DNA of 64,000 nt from Sphingomonadaceae bacterium 3R27C6 (GCA_005503215.1 SCNS01000001.1:186001-250000); one strand, 5' to 3'; positions 22,931 through 32,395 are shown, counted from the first letter of the stretch. Made by a program: numbers and translations. Notes: a model not told the origin generated them from the sequence alone.

Positions 22931-24613
22931 TTACTTCGCGGCGCGCGACTTGTCGCGGGCGGCGCGGAATTCGTCGCCCTCGTTCCAGTTCGGCCACGCG
23001 TCGGTCATCGCGAGCATCCGGCCCGCGGCGTAATAGAGGCGCAGGTCCGACATCATGCCGCCCCAGTTGGTGATCGCCTCATATTCGTCGCCGGGGGCGT
23101 GGTAGCGGTTCTTTTCATAATCTTCCGCCGCCTTCTTGCCGGCATCGACGCCGCCCTCGACCAGGTCGTCGCCGCTGCCGAAGTTGAACATCGGCACGCC
23201 GAGCTTGGCGAAGCTGAAGTGATCCGAACGGTAATAGAAGCCCTTCTCGGGGGTCGGTTCGTCCTTGATCACGCGCTTTTCCATTTCGGCGAGCTTGGCG
23301 ACATAGGCGTCGAGTTCGGACTTGCCGCGGCCGACGACGACGATGTCCTTCGCCGGGCCGATCGCGTTGAGTGCGTCCATGTTCACGCCGCCGACCGTCT
23401 GCGCGAGCGGGAAGATCGGGTTTTCGGCGTAGAACTTCGAACCGAGCAGGCCCGATTCCTCGGCGGTGACCGCGAGGAAGACGATGCTGCGGTCGGGTGC
23501 GCCCGCCTTGTGGAAGGCTTGCGCCAGCGTCACGAGACCCGCGATGCCGCTCGCATTGTCGACCGCGCCGTTACAGATGTCGTCGCCCGCGACGGGCGTG
23601 CAGCGGCCGAGGTGATCCCAATGGCCGGTGTAGAGCACATATTCGTCTGGGCGCTTGGCGCCCGGCAGCACGCCGATGACGTTGCGCGACATCTTCTTCG
23701 AAATCGCGTTATCGAAGCCGAACGATGCCTTCACGCCGGTCAGCGCGACGGGCTTGAAGCCCTTCTTGCCCGCGTCGGCGCGCAGCTTGTCGAAATCCTG
23801 CCCGGCGCTCGCGAAGAGTTCCTTCGCCTTCGGAAGCTGGATCCAGCCGTTGGCGAGCGTTTCCTTGGCCCCGCCGTCCTTGGTTTCGGCGAGGTAATTC
23901 GCGCCGGTGTTGCTCGATTCGACGACGTTCCAGCCATAGGCGGCGGGCTCGGTGTCGTGGACGATCAGCACCGCCGCGGCACCCTGGCGCGCGGCTTCCT
24001 CATATTTGTACGACCAGCGACCGTAATAGGTCATCGCACGGCCGTTGAATTCGCCCTTGGCTTCCTTGGTCTGCCAGTCGGGGTCGTTGACGAGGACGAC
24101 GACGGTCTTCCCCTTCACATCGAGCCCGGCATAGTCGTTCCAGCCCTTTTCGGGGGCGTTGATGCCGTAACCGACGAATACGACTTCGCTGTCCTTGACC
24201 GCGGTCGTGGGCTGGACGCGATAGCTGAACGCGACATAGTCCTTCGCATATTGCGCGGTGACCGGCGCCTTGCCGCCGGTGAAGGTGAGCGGCGTCGCAT
24301 TCTTCGCGGTGATCTCGACCAGCGGCACATCCTGCGTCCACTTGCCGTTGTTGCCGGGCTTCAGCCCCGCTTCCTCGTACTTCTTGATGATATAGGCGAC
24401 GGTCTTTTCCTCGCCCGGGGTGCCGGGAGCGCGGCCTTCATAGGCGTCCGACGACAATTCCTTCGTTACTTCCTGCAACGTCGCGAGCGACAGTTCGGGG
24501 ATCTGGACGTCGGGAATGGCGGTGGCCGACGTCGCGGCCTTGTCGGATGTGTTGCACGCGGCAACGGTCAGGAGAACCGCGACGGCTGCGGTCGTTCGGG
24601 GGAAACGAAGCAT
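22931..24613 (-). CDS. M28-family zinc aminopeptidase, lipoprotein
   Basis: A 560-residue exported peptidase. The lipobox is LLTVAACN (cysteine at residue 20), so it is probably a lipoprotein. A protease-associated domain spans roughly residues 130-280. The M28 catalytic part carries the two-zinc ligands in YTGHWDHLG, GAVDNASG, VTAEESGLLGS, GVNMDALN and YRSDHFSF. It should remove N-terminal amino acids from peptides in the periplasm. The ATG at 24613 was chosen because it starts the signal sequence. The aguA gene follows after 14 bp. Confidence 0.92.
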   Translation of the reverse strand: MLRFPRTTAAVAVLLTVAACNTSDKAATSATAIPDVQIPELSLATLQEVTKELSSDAYEGRAPGTPGEEKTVAYIIKKYEEAGLKPGNNGKWTQDVPLVEITAKNATPLTFTGGKAPVTAQYAKDYVAFSYRVQPTTAVKDSEVVFVGYGINAPEKGWNDYAGLDVKGKTVVVLVNDPDWQTKEAKGEFNGRAMTYYGRWSYKYEEAARQGAAAVLIVHDTEPAAYGWNVVESSNTGANYLAETKDGGAKETLANGWIQLPKAKELFASAGQDFDKLRADAGKKGFKPVALTGVKASFGFDNAISKKMSRNVIGVLPGAKRPDEYVLYTGHWDHLGRCTPVAGDDICNGAVDNASGIAGLVTLAQAFHKAGAPDRSIVFLAVTAEESGLLGSKFYAENPIFPLAQTVGGVNMDALNAIGPAKDIVVVGRGKSELDAYVAKLAEMEKRVIKDEPTPEKGFYYRSDHFSFAKLGVPMFNFGSGDDLVEGGVDAGKKAAEDYEKNRYHAPGDEYEAITNWGGMMSDLRLYYAAGRMLAMTDAWPNWNEGDEFRAARDKSRAAK

Positions 24614-24796
24614 GGAAATTCCTCGGAAAGTTTCATTTGCGACGAGCGGGCTTGTGCCAGCCGGGGCGCTCCGATGCAAGGCGGGGCGGGGGCAGCGGAT
24701 TTTTCGACCGAAGCTGCCAGCAAGGCACCAAAGTACTTGAAAAATTGGCCGCGGTCTTCACCGTGGACCGCCTGAAAAGGGCAACGGGAGGGGCGT

Positions 24797-26785
24797 TTGT
24801 TGAAACTTGATATGATGAGGCGCGGTGCGCTTCCGCTTTGTGCACTGGTCGCGGCTGTGCCTGCGCTTTCGGGCGCCGTTGCGCAGGGGGCTGTGGACAA
24901 TGCGGCGCGTTTCGGTGCGCTCGAATCGATCCGGGATGTCAGCCTGTCGCCCGATGGCACGCGGATCGCTTTCATCGAAAATGGCGAAAAGTTGATGCGC
25001 CGCCTGTTTGTCGTCGATGCGACCGAAGGGGCGACCCCCAAACAGATATTGTCGAGCAGTGGCGAAGATGGGTTTCTGAGCTGGTGCGGCTGGGTGACGA
25101 ACGCGCGGCTCGCGTGTCAGACATACCAACGTGACAAGCTGGCGGGTGAGATTGTCGCCGCCAGCAACCTCATCGCGATCGATGCGGCGGGCGGGAATCT
25201 CAAATCCCTCAGCAACCGGCGCAGCGCGCGATCGCTCTATGCGGATTTTCGCGGCGGCAGTGTTCTGGACTGGTCGGCGTCGGAAAACGGGTCGCTGCTG
25301 ATGACGCGAACCTATGTTCCCGAAAACAATACCGGCACATTCATCGCCGGCCGGAGCGAGGGATTGGGCGTCGATCGCGTTGATGCCGCGAACGGAACAA
25401 GCAAGCGCGTCGAAGCGCCCAACCGCGACGCGATCTATTATCTGTCGGATGGCCACGGGCAGGTCCGCGTGATGGCGACGCAGGGCTATTCGCAAAATAG
25501 CGGCCAAATGGACCCGGCCATTCGCTTCCTCTACCGAGGAAAGGGCGACAGCGTCTGGAAGCCTCTGTCCATTTATGACATTGCGAGCGAGCAAGGCTTT
25601 AACCCGTTGGCGATCGATCCCGCCACCGACCGCGTCTACGGGCTGCAATCGGTCGAAGGGCGCAAGGCCGTTGTCGCCATGGCGCTGGACGGCAGCGGCG
25701 CCGTCACGACCGTTTTCAAACATCCCGAAGTCGATATCGACAATATCGTTCGTGTCGGTCGCAACGGCCGTATCGTCGGGGTTTCCTATGCCACCGACCG
25801 TCGTGTTTCGGTGCTCACGGATCCGGCGCTCGCCAAAATGACGGCGGCGCTTTCAAAGGTGCTGGGTGGCAAGCAGATCATGATCGCCGATGCATCGGCC
25901 GACGAAAGCCGCTATCTGGTCCGGACCAGTTCGGACGTCGACCCCGGCCAATATTTCCTGTTCGATCCGAAGGCGAAGGAACTGCGCCCATTGCTGGGCG
26001 AGCGTGACGCGCTGGCCGAAATGACGCTGTCGCCCGTTCGTCCGGTCACCTATCCCGCCGCCGACGGGGCTATGGTGCCCGCCTATCTGACCCTTCCGCC
26101 CGGACGCAATGACGCCAAGGGATTGCCCGCCATCGTGATGCCGCACGGCGGCCCGTCGGCGCGCGACGAGTGGGGTTTCGACTGGATGGCACAATATTTC
26201 GCGCAGGCGGGCTTTGCGGTGCTCCAGCCCAATTTCCGCGGATCGTCGGGATATGGCGACGAATGGTATCAGAAGAACGGGTTCAAATCGTGGAAGGCTG
26301 CGATGGGCGATGTTACCGACGGGGGGCGCTGGCTGGTTTCCGGGCAGGGGGCCGATCCTGCGAAATTGTCGATCGTGGGCTGGTCCTATGGTGGTTATGC
26401 CGCTTTGCAGTCGGGTGTCGTCGCACCCGATCTGTTTCGAGCGATCGTCGCCATCGCCCCTGTCACCGACCTGGAGCAATTGCGCACCGAAGAGGGGGAT
26501 ACCGGCGGCGGCGCGATCAACGCGCGGTTTATCGGCACCGGTCCACATATTCGCGAAGGATCGCCGGCGCAGAATGCCGGTGCAATCAAGGCACCGGTGC
26601 TGATGTTCCACGGCACTTTTGACCAGAATGTCCGCGTCGCGCAGGCACGGACGATGAAACGCGAACTGACGGCGAAGGGCAAGCGCGTCGAGTTGGTGGA
26701 ATATCCCGAACTGGGCCACAGCCTGGAAACAGGGGAGGCGCGTGCGGACATGCTCCGCAAGATTTCGGCATTCCTGCCGAAGTGA
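24797..26785 (+). CDS. S9-family (prolyl oligopeptidase-type) peptidase
   Basis: A protein of up to 662 residues with an N-terminal signal peptide, a beta-propeller region and a C-terminal alpha/beta hydrolase peptidase domain. The triad is the serine of GWSYGGYA, the aspartate of HGTFDQNVRV and the histidine of ELGHSLE. A strong GGGAGGGG lies at 24786-24793. TTG codons at 24797 and 24800 and ATGs at 24812 and 24815 are all possible; TTG 24800 has the best spacing, while ATG 24815 gives the cleanest signal peptide. It probably acts on peptides in the periplasm. It is divergent from the M28 gene. Confidence 0.9.
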   Translation: MLKLDMMRRGALPLCALVAAVPALSGAVAQGAVDNAARFGALESIRDVSLSPDGTRIAFIENGEKLMRRLFVVDATEGATPKQILSSSGEDGFLSWCGWVTNARLACQTYQRDKLAGEIVAASNLIAIDAAGGNLKSLSNRRSARSLYADFRGGSVLDWSASENGSLLMTRTYVPENNTGTFIAGRSEGLGVDRVDAANGTSKRVEAPNRDAIYYLSDGHGQVRVMATQGYSQNSGQMDPAIRFLYRGKGDSVWKPLSIYDIASEQGFNPLAIDPATDRVYGLQSVEGRKAVVAMALDGSGAVTTVFKHPEVDIDNIVRVGRNGRIVGVSYATDRRVSVLTDPALAKMTAALSKVLGGKQIMIADASADESRYLVRTSSDVDPGQYFLFDPKAKELRPLLGERDALAEMTLSPVRPVTYPAADGAMVPAYLTLPPGRNDAKGLPAIVMPHGGPSARDEWGFDWMAQYFAQAGFAVLQPNFRGSSGYGDEWYQKNGFKSWKAAMGDVTDGGRWLVSGQGADPAKLSIVGWSYGGYAALQSGVVAPDLFRAIVAIAPVTDLEQLRTEEGDTGGGAINARFIGTGPHIREGSPAQNAGAIKAPVLMFHGTFDQNVRVAQARTMKRELTAKGKRVELVEYPELGHSLETGEARADMLRKISAFLPK

Positions 26786-26789
26786 AACG

Positions 26790-26823
26790 AAAAGGGGCGG
26801 CCCGTTGCCGGACCGCCCCTTTG
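26790..26823. terminator. Bidirectional terminator between the S9 peptidase and rpsD
   Basis: Arms AAAGGGGCGG (26791-26800) and CCGCCCCTTT (26813-26822) give a 10-bp stem with A and T runs at its ends. It can stop both convergent transcripts. Confidence 0.8.
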
Positions 26824-26842
26824 AATTCGATAGCGAACTCGA

Positions 26843-27454
26843 TCAGCGCGAATAGAATTCGACGACCAGGTTCGGTTCCATCTTCACCGGATAGGGTACT
26901 TCGTCGAGCGTCGGGACGCGGACGTAGGTCGACTTGGTGCCGTCAACCGAGAGATATTCGGGCAGGTCGCGCTCGGGCAGGCTCTGCGCTTCGGCGACCA
27001 GCGCCATTTCCTGCGCCTTCTTGCCGAGGGTGACTTCGTCGCCCGGCTTCACGAGGCGGCTCGCGACGTTGCACTTCACGCCGTTCACATAGACGTGGCC
27101 GTGGCTGACGAGCTGGCGCGCCGAGAAGATCGTCGGGGTGAACTTCGAGCGGTAGACGACGGCATCGAGGCGGCGCTCGAGCAGGCCGATCAGGTTCTGG
27201 CCGGTGTCGCCCTTCATGCGCGAAGCTTCGAAATAGTTCTTCTTGAACTGCTTTTCGGTGATGTCGCCGTAATAGCCCTTCAGCTTCTGCTTCGCGCGGA
27301 GCTGGATGCCGAAGTCCGACATCTTGCCCTTGCGGCGCTGACCGTGCTGGCCGGGGCCATATTCGCGGCGGTTGACGGGGCTCTTCGGGCGACCCCAGAT
27401 GTTTTCACCCATCCGGCGGTCGAGTTTATACTTGGCGCTCTGGCGCTTCGACAT
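26843..27454 (-). CDS. rpsD: 30S ribosomal protein S4
   Basis: A 203-residue S4, close to the usual ~205. It has the S4 RNA-binding fold ([27 protein letters not shown]) and the conserved ending VVEFYSR. It begins [21 protein letters not shown], here written in two parts: [14 protein letters not shown] then MGENIWG. S4 organises the 5' domain of 16S rRNA and in many bacteria represses its own mRNA. It is a single-gene unit with a strong dyad in its leader (27503-27533). Confidence 0.97.
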   Translation of the reverse strand: MSKRQSAKYKLDRRMGENIWGRPKSPVNRREYGPGQHGQRRKGKMSDFGIQLRAKQKLKGYYGDITEKQFKKNYFEASRMKGDTGQNLIGLLERRLDAVVYRSKFTPTIFSARQLVSHGHVYVNGVKCNVASRLVKPGDEVTLGKKAQEMALVAEAQSLPERDLPEYLSVDGTKSTYVRVPTLDEVPYPVKMEPNLVVEFYSR

Positions 27455-27502
27455 ATGTCGTCTCCAATTTGCTGTGTGCCGAAGGATTTCGGCGGTTCCC
27501 GG

Positions 27503-27533
27503 GTCGCACCATATGGACAGATGCCATATGCGA
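27503..27533 (-). promoter_or_regulatory. Strong hairpin in the rpsD leader, candidate autoregulatory element
   Basis: Read on the minus strand, GTCGC-ATATGG, a 7-nt loop, then CCATAT-GGT-GCGAC form an 11-bp stem with a 3-nt bulge on the 3' side. The element lies about 50-80 nt upstream of the rpsD start codon. No T run follows. S4 is a known autoregulator in other bacteria through structured leaders; this shape is not one I recognise. Confidence 0.45.
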
Positions 27534-27667
27534 CCGCCGCTTCACCGGGGTGCGGGGTCCATTGCGAAGGCGCGCGGTTAGACGGGCAGGGGCGCAAAGT
27601 CAAGCGTTGCGGCGCAAGTTGGCGGCATGCCTCGACAGCGCGAAAAAAGCCGTTAAAGGCAGCGCGC

Positions 27668-27982
27668 ATGACGTCCGCCAAACTTCCCGAACAGTGCGAA
27701 ACGATGATCGAGGTCCGCGCCGGGGTCGACCAGGTCGATCGCGAACTCGTCGCGCTGCTCGTCCGCCGTTTCGGTTATATGGACGCCGCGGCGCGCATCA
27801 AGACCGACCGCGCCACCGTCCGCGACGAAGCCCGCAAGGCTCAGGTGCTCGACAATGTCGCGCGCGAGGCCGAAGCTGCCGGGCTTCAGCCCGAGCGAAT
27901 GCGCGCCGTGTGGAACGAACTGGTCGAACAATCGATCGCCTATGAGGCGACCCGGTGGGACCGCCTGCACGCCGATAGCTGA
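27668..27982 (+). CDS. Chorismate mutase (AroQ type)
   Basis: A 104-residue all-helical AroQ chorismate mutase, which makes prephenate for phenylalanine and tyrosine. The active-site pattern is seen in RAGVDQVDRELVALLVRRFG, the K of the ARIK segment, and the C-terminal WNELVEQSIAYE. The ATG at 27668 starts the domain; the much longer open frame upstream runs antisense to rpsD. It is divergent from rpsD. A second chorismate mutase gene lies at 44682-44969. Confidence 0.85.
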   Translation: MTSAKLPEQCETMIEVRAGVDQVDRELVALLVRRFGYMDAAARIKTDRATVRDEARKAQVLDNVAREAEAAGLQPERMRAVWNELVEQSIAYEATRWDRLHADS

Positions 27983-27991
27983 CCGCCGGGC

Positions 27992-28216
27992 TTAGTTGGT
28001 GCTGCCGCCCGCGGGCTGCGCGACGACGGCCTGCGTCGCTTCGTCTTTCGGCTTTGCCGGTTCGGCAACCGTGCGGCATACGCGCTTTGGCACCGTGCTG
28101 CCGGTGACTTCGACCTTTTCGCAAACCTTCTTGGGCTTGGCTGGCTTTGCAGGCGAATTCGCGGCCACAGTCGGCGACGTTGCGGCAAGGGCCAGGGAAA
28201 GTATCGCAGAGATCAT
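27992..28216 (-). CDS. Small secreted protein, C-x-TGS-x-R-x-C family, copy 1
   Basis: A 74-residue protein with a signal peptide (MISAILSLALAATS) and a lysine/proline-rich linker. Its core KVCEKVEVTGSTVPKRVCRT has two cysteines around a TGS motif. The same core occurs in the next two small genes, so the three form a tandem family. It has neither the WDR tail nor the exact spacing of the other two, so it is the most diverged. The function is unknown; a disulfide-linked periplasmic peptide is likely. Confidence 0.65.
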   Translation of the reverse strand: MISAILSLALAATSPTVAANSPAKPAKPKKVCEKVEVTGSTVPKRVCRTVAEPAKPKDEATQAVVAQPAGGSTN

Positions 28217-28363
28217 AATAATATTCGCTCCTTGGAGGGGTGTGGCTTCCTAGGGATATTTCCCGCATTAGCCAAGAGGCTGACGAAACCGCACCCTCCT
28301 CGTCTTGACATGATCGCCGAACATCCGTTCGACCGGCGCCCCGGAGGTGCCAACCAGCGGCAG

Positions 28364-28591
28364 TTATTTTTCGTTGTGCAGCCTTTTGCTGATGCTGTCG
28401 GCCTGGCGATCCCAGTCTTCCTGCGTGCGGCATTCGCGTTCGGGCAGGCGGCTGCCAGTGTCGGCCAGGCGGCGGCAAATCAGCTTCGGCTTGGCTTTTT
28501 CGGGTTTGGCAGCTGTTTCGGTCGCCGGCTGGGTGTTCGCCGCGTCGGTTCCGGCCGCCGCGAGGGCGAGCGAAAGCAGTAGGCTTATCAT
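28364..28591 (-). CDS. Small secreted protein, C-x-TGSR-x-R-x-C family, copy 2
   Basis: A 75-residue protein with signal peptide (MISLLLSLALAAAG), a Thr/Ala/Lys-rich linker and the core LICRRLADTGSRLPERECRT followed by EDWDRQAD. It is most like the next gene (copy 3). The ATG at 28591 starts the signal peptide; the longer frame to 28666 adds a non-signal N-terminus. The function is unknown. Confidence 0.68.
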   Translation of the reverse strand: MISLLLSLALAAAGTDAANTQPATETAAKPEKAKPKLICRRLADTGSRLPERECRTQEDWDRQADSISKRLHNEK

Positions 28592-28676
28592 GAAATCAAA
28601 CTCCTGGGGGATTGTCACCGGGTCGTCACGGCAAGGTGAGCGATGAATTGACATGCAGCATGCCAAATATCGATTG

Positions 28677-28910
28677 TCAATTCTTGTCTTGATCCATCCA
28701 CTTACCGGTCTCGTCGGCGCGGCGGTCCCATTGCTCCTGGGTGCGGCATTCGCGCTGGGGGAGCCGGCTGCCGGTGTAGACGATGGTGCGACAGATCGGT
28801 TTCGGACCGGCTTTTCTTTCGGGCGCGGCGGTGGTTTCGGGCCTCGGCTGGCTGGTCTTCGCGTCGGGAGCGGCGGCCGAAAGGGCGAGGGAAGTCAGGA
28901 GGTAAAACAT
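28677..28910 (-). CDS. Small secreted protein, C-x-TGSR-x-R-x-C family, copy 3
   Basis: A 77-residue protein with signal peptide (MFYLLTSLALSAAA) and the core PICRTIVYTGSRLPQRECRT followed by EQWDRRADE. The core and tail closely match copy 2, which supports recent tandem duplication. The three genes are separated by gaps of about 150 and 85 bp. The start at 28910 begins the signal peptide. The function is unknown. Confidence 0.68.
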   Translation of the reverse strand: MFYLLTSLALSAAAPDAKTSQPRPETTAAPERKAGPKPICRTIVYTGSRLPQRECRTQEQWDRRADETGKWMDQDKN

Positions 28911-28941
28911 CGAGCGGCCACCAGCGAGGAATGTGCCTTCG

Positions 28942-29670
28942 TTATCCTGCCCTGGGCTTCCTGCCAAGCGCCGTCACGATTCCGTGCATCATCCTGATAT
29001 CATTGTGCGACCATCCCGTCTTGGTCAGCGCAGTGCGCAAGGTGCGCAGCGTCGCCTCGGTGCGCTCGGGCGGGACGAAATAACCGCTGGCGTCGAGATC
29101 GCGCGTCAGATGTTCGATCAATTGTTCGAGTTCGCCGTGCGGCGCCGGTGGGTCGAGCGGCACTTCGGGCGGGCTCGCGAGCGCAATACCCTTCGACCAT
29201 TCATAGGCGAGCAGGATCACCGCCTGCGCGAGGTTGAGCGACGCGAATTCGGGATTGATCGGCACGGTCACGATCGCGTGCGCGAGCGCGACGTCGTCGG
29301 TTTCGAGCCCCGAGCGCTCGGCGCCGAAAACATAGGCCGAGCGGCCCGCGCTCGCATGAACCTCGCGCGCCGCCGCTTCGGGGGTCAGCACGGGCTTCAT
29401 CACGCCGCGCTTGCGCACCGTGGTGGCATAGATGGTGGTGCAGTCGGCGACCGCATCGGCGAGGCTGTCGAAGACCTGCGCTTCGGCGAGCACGATATCG
29501 GCGCCCGCCGATGCCGGGCCGGCGTCGGGATTGGGCCAGCCGTCGCGTGGGGTGACGAGGCGCAGTTCGGTCAGCCCGAAATTGAGCATCGCGCGCGCCG
29601 CCTTGCCGATATTCTCACCAAGCTGCGGACGGACGAGGACGATGACGGGGGGCGGGGCGGCCGCGGTCAT
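28942..29670 (-). CDS. trmJ: tRNA (cytidine/uridine-2'-O-)-methyltransferase TrmJ
   Basis: A 242-residue SPOUT-class methyltransferase. The typical motifs are [36 protein letters not shown] and [20 protein letters not shown], the last written here as its core SLNLAQAV. TrmJ methylates the ribose of nucleotide 32 in tRNA anticodon loops. The ATG at 29670 overlaps the nrdR stop (ATGA at 29667-29670), so the two genes are coupled. Confidence 0.92.
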   Translation of the reverse strand: MTAAAPPPVIVLVRPQLGENIGKAARAMLNFGLTELRLVTPRDGWPNPDAGPASAGADIVLAEAQVFDSLADAVADCTTIYATTVRKRGVMKPVLTPEAAAREVHASAGRSAYVFGAERSGLETDDVALAHAIVTVPINPEFASLNLAQAVILLAYEWSKGIALASPPEVPLDPPAPHGELEQLIEHLTRDLDASGYFVPPERTEATLRTLRTALTKTGWSHNDIRMMHGIVTALGRKPRAG

Positions 29671-30134
29671 TTGATCGGCCGCGCCGCCTCGGTGACCGAG
29701 GAAGCGAATTCCTCGAAGTCCTTGGCTTCGGTAAATTCGCGGTAGACGCTGGCGAAGCGGATATAGGCGACGCTGTCGAAGCCTTTCAGCGCCTCCATCA
29801 CCATCCCGCCAATCTGCTGCGCCTGCACTTCGCTCTCGCCCGAGGTTTCGAGCTGGCGCTGGATGCCCGACACCAGCCGTTCGATACGCGCGCCGTCGAT
29901 CGGACGCTTGCGGCACGCGATCTGGATGCTGCGCATCAATTTCTCACGATCAAAGGGTTCGCGGCGGCCGTCGGCCTTGGTGACCCCGACTTCGCGAAGC
30001 TGGATGCGTTCGAAGGTCGTGAAGCGCGCGCCGCAATCCTCGCACTGGCGGCGGCGGCGAATCGCGGCGCCGTCCTCGGTCGGACGGCTGTCCTTCACCT
30101 GGCTGTCTTCATGTCCGCAATAGGGGCAGCGCAT
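29667..30134 (-). CDS. nrdR: Transcriptional repressor NrdR
   Basis: A 155-residue repressor of ribonucleotide reductase genes. The N-terminal zinc ribbon has C3, C6, C31 and C34 ([19 protein letters not shown]), and the ATP-cone domain follows ([18 protein letters not shown]). It senses dATP/ATP and binds NrdR boxes. It is coupled to trmJ by ATGA, and the small membrane protein gene ends 3 bp upstream of it. Confidence 0.96.
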   Translation of the reverse strand: MRCPYCGHEDSQVKDSRPTEDGAAIRRRRQCEDCGARFTTFERIQLREVGVTKADGRREPFDREKLMRSIQIACRKRPIDGARIERLVSGIQRQLETSGESEVQAQQIGGMVMEALKGFDSVAYIRFASVYREFTEAKDFEEFASSVTEAARPIK

Positions 30135-30137
30135 GGG

Positions 30138-30356
30138 CTAGCGTTTCACCCGCATCACCAGCGCGATGAGGGCACCGCCGAACAGGCCGACGGGCCAGCT
30201 GACGGCATCGAGCAGCAAGCCCACCGCCGCGCCGGCGGCGCCGCCGATCAGCACCGGACGCGTCGAGGGATGGGCGAGGCCTTGCCTGCCCATCGCCTTG
30301 ACCTCTTCGATCGAGAGCTCGACCAGCGTCGGTTCCTCGGGGTGCTGCCGCGCCAT
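30138..30356 (-). CDS. Small membrane protein
   Basis: A 72-residue protein. A soluble N-terminal part (EEPTLVELSIEEVKAMG) is followed by a hydrophobic glycine-rich hairpin (VLIGGAAGAAVGLLLDAV, VGLFGGALIALVM) and a basic end. It sits between glyA and nrdR with gaps of 5 and 3 bp, so it is co-transcribed. I do not recognise the family. The longer frame to 30608 runs through glyA and was not used. Confidence 0.7.
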   Translation of the reverse strand: MARQHPEEPTLVELSIEEVKAMGRQGLAHPSTRPVLIGGAAGAAVGLLLDAVSWPVGLFGGALIALVMRVKR

Positions 30357-30361
30357 CGCCT

Positions 30362-31669
30362 TTATCCCTGATAGATGGGGAAGCGTTCGCACAGCGCGCG
30401 GACGCGGCCCCGGACATTCGCTTCGACATCGGCGTCGCCATGCTCGCCCTTGTCGCGCAGCGCCTCGAGCACGTCGGCGACCATATCGCCGATTTCCTCG
30501 AACTCGGCGATGCCGAAACCGCGCGTCGTGCCCGCGGGCGATCCGACGCGGATGCCGCTGGTCTTGACCGGGGGCAGCGGATCGAAGGGGATGCCGTTCT
30601 TGTTGCACGTGATCGCGCTGCGTTCGAGCGCCTCGTCGGCGTCGCGGCCGGTGACGCCGAGCGGGCGGAGATCGATCAGCGCGAGGTGCGTGTCGGTGCC
30701 GCCCGCGACGACGTCGGCGCCGCGCGCCTTCAGCCGGTTCGCGAGCGCCTGCGCATTAGCGATCGTCGCCTTGGCATAATCCTTGAACTCGGGACGCAGC
30801 GCTTCGCCGAACGCCACGGCTTTCGCTGCGATGACGTGCATCAGCGGGCCGCCCTGCAGCCCCGGGAAGACCGCCGAATTGATGCGCTTGGCGATCGCTT
30901 CGTCATTGGTCAGGATCATGCCGCCGCGCGGACCGCGCAGCGTCTTGTGCGTCGTCGTCGTGACGACATGCGCATGTTCCATCGGCGAGGGGTGGGCGCC
31001 GCCCGCGACGAGACCCGCGAAATGCGCCATGTCGACCATCAGCAGCGCGCCAACATCGTCGGCGATCTTGCGGAAACGCGCAAAATCGAGCGTGCGCGGG
31101 TAGGCCGAGCCGCCCGCGATGATCAGCGCGGGGCGATGTTCCTTGGCGAGCGCTTCGACCTGGTCGAAATCGACGAGATGGTCGTCGGCGCGCACGCCAT
31201 ATTGCACTGCGTTGAACCATTTGCCCGACATCGCGGGCGGCGCGCCATGGGTCAGGTGACCGCCGGCGTCGAGGCTCATGCCGAGGATCGTCGCGCCGGG
31301 CTTGGTCAGCGCGAGCATCACCGCGCCGTTCGCCTGCGCGCCCGAATGCGGCTGGACGTTGGCATAGCCGCAGTCGAACAGCTGCTTGGCGCGGTCGATC
31401 GCGAGGGTTTCGACCTCGTCCGACGGCGCGCAGCCCTGATAATAGCGGCGGCCGGGATAGCCCTCGGCATATTTGTTGGTGAACACCGATCCCTGTGCTT
31501 CGAGCACCGCCTTCGAGACGATATTCTCCGACGCGATCAGTTCGATCTGATACTGCTCGCGTTCGAGCTCATGCTTCATCGCCGCCGCGACCGCGGGGTC
31601 GACGGTGCCGACGCCGTCGGTGAAATAGCCGGCCGACTTGATGGGCTTGGCGAGCGTGTCTGTGGTCAT
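30362..31669 (-). CDS. glyA: Serine hydroxymethyltransferase
   Basis: A 435-residue PLP enzyme that interconverts serine and glycine with tetrahydrofolate. The PLP lysine is in [25 protein letters not shown] and [13 protein letters not shown] are family signatures. The ATG at 31669 overlaps the rpiB stop (ATGA). The gene is followed after 5 bp by a small membrane protein, then nrdR and trmJ, so a long leftward operon rpiB-glyA-orf-nrdR-trmJ is likely. Confidence 0.97.
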   Translation of the reverse strand: MTTDTLAKPIKSAGYFTDGVGTVDPAVAAAMKHELEREQYQIELIASENIVSKAVLEAQGSVFTNKYAEGYPGRRYYQGCAPSDEVETLAIDRAKQLFDCGYANVQPHSGAQANGAVMLALTKPGATILGMSLDAGGHLTHGAPPAMSGKWFNAVQYGVRADDHLVDFDQVEALAKEHRPALIIAGGSAYPRTLDFARFRKIADDVGALLMVDMAHFAGLVAGGAHPSPMEHAHVVTTTTHKTLRGPRGGMILTNDEAIAKRINSAVFPGLQGGPLMHVIAAKAVAFGEALRPEFKDYAKATIANAQALANRLKARGADVVAGGTDTHLALIDLRPLGVTGRDADEALERSAITCNKNGIPFDPLPPVKTSGIRVGSPAGTTRGFGIAEFEEIGDMVADVLEALRDKGEHGDADVEANVRGRVRALCERFPIYQG

Positions 31670-32118
31670 CGGCTGGTCTCCAGTTGGGGCGGATTGGAAA
31701 GCTTGTCGACGCGGCGCGCGTGGCGGTCGCCGGCGAATTCGGTGGTCAGGAAGGCGTCGAGGCACGCCTTGGCCATGTCGATGCCGGTCAGGCGCGCGCC
31801 CATCGCGATGACGTTCGCGTCATTATGCTCGCGTGAGAGCTTGGCCGACAGCGGTTCGCCGACCAGCGCGCACCGCGCGGCCGGGTTGCGGTTGACCGAA
31901 ATCGAAATGCCGATGCCCGACCCGCACAGCGCAACGCCGCGTTCCGCGCGGCCGTCGGCGATGGCTTCGCCGAGTTTGTAGCCATAGTCGGGATAATCGA
32001 CACTTTCCGGGCCGTTGGTGCCGAGATCTTCGACTTCGTGACCGGCTTCGCGAAGCCAGTCGGCGAGAGCGGCTTTCAGCTCCCAGGCGGCGTGGTCAGA
32101 GGCTATTGCAATGCGCAT
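31666..32118 (-). CDS. rpiB: Ribose 5-phosphate isomerase B
   Basis: A 150-residue RpiB/LacAB-type isomerase. It has the phosphate-binding [11 protein letters not shown] segment and the catalytic cysteine C65 in [11 protein letters not shown]. It interconverts ribose 5-phosphate and ribulose 5-phosphate in the pentose phosphate pathway. It is the first gene of the leftward operon and is coupled to glyA by ATGA. Confidence 0.95.
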   Translation of the reverse strand: MRIAIASDHAAWELKAALADWLREAGHEVEDLGTNGPESVDYPDYGYKLGEAIADGRAERGVALCGSGIGISISVNRNPAARCALVGEPLSAKLSREHNDANVIAMGARLTGIDMAKACLDAFLTTEFAGDRHARRVDKLSNPPQLETSR

Positions 32119-32230
32119 GATGCGGCTCCCGCGGGGCGATAGGGAATCGATGAGCGCCCTTTAGGCGAAGCCGCGCGGATTGGCCATAAGCGAGGTGGCA
32201 AATTTGTGACTGTGCCGATAAAGCCGCCCC

Positions 32231-32395
32231 ATGTCCGACACGATCATGTCCATCCTGATGCTGACCGGCGTCCTTTTGACCGGCGGCGCCGTCATCATTT
32301 TTCGCAAGGGCGACCGCCGCCGCGCGCTGCTGATGCTCGTCGCCGCGCTAGTGATGTTCGCGAATGTCGCGATCTGGCTGGTGCCGGTGAAATAA
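32231..32395 (+). CDS. 54-residue membrane protein
   Basis: A short open frame beginning ATG at 32231 and ending TAA at 32393-32395. The product has two hydrophobic segments (IMSILMLTGVLLTGGAVIIF and LLMLVAALVMFANVAIWLV) joined by a basic loop FRKGDRRRA, a convincing two-helix membrane hairpin. The ribosome site is weak (no clear purine-rich stretch within 10 bp). It is divergent from rpiB and followed at once by an inverted repeat. The function is unknown. Confidence 0.6.
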   Translation: MSDTIMSILMLTGVLLTGGAVIIFRKGDRRRALLMLVAALVMFANVAIWLVPVK

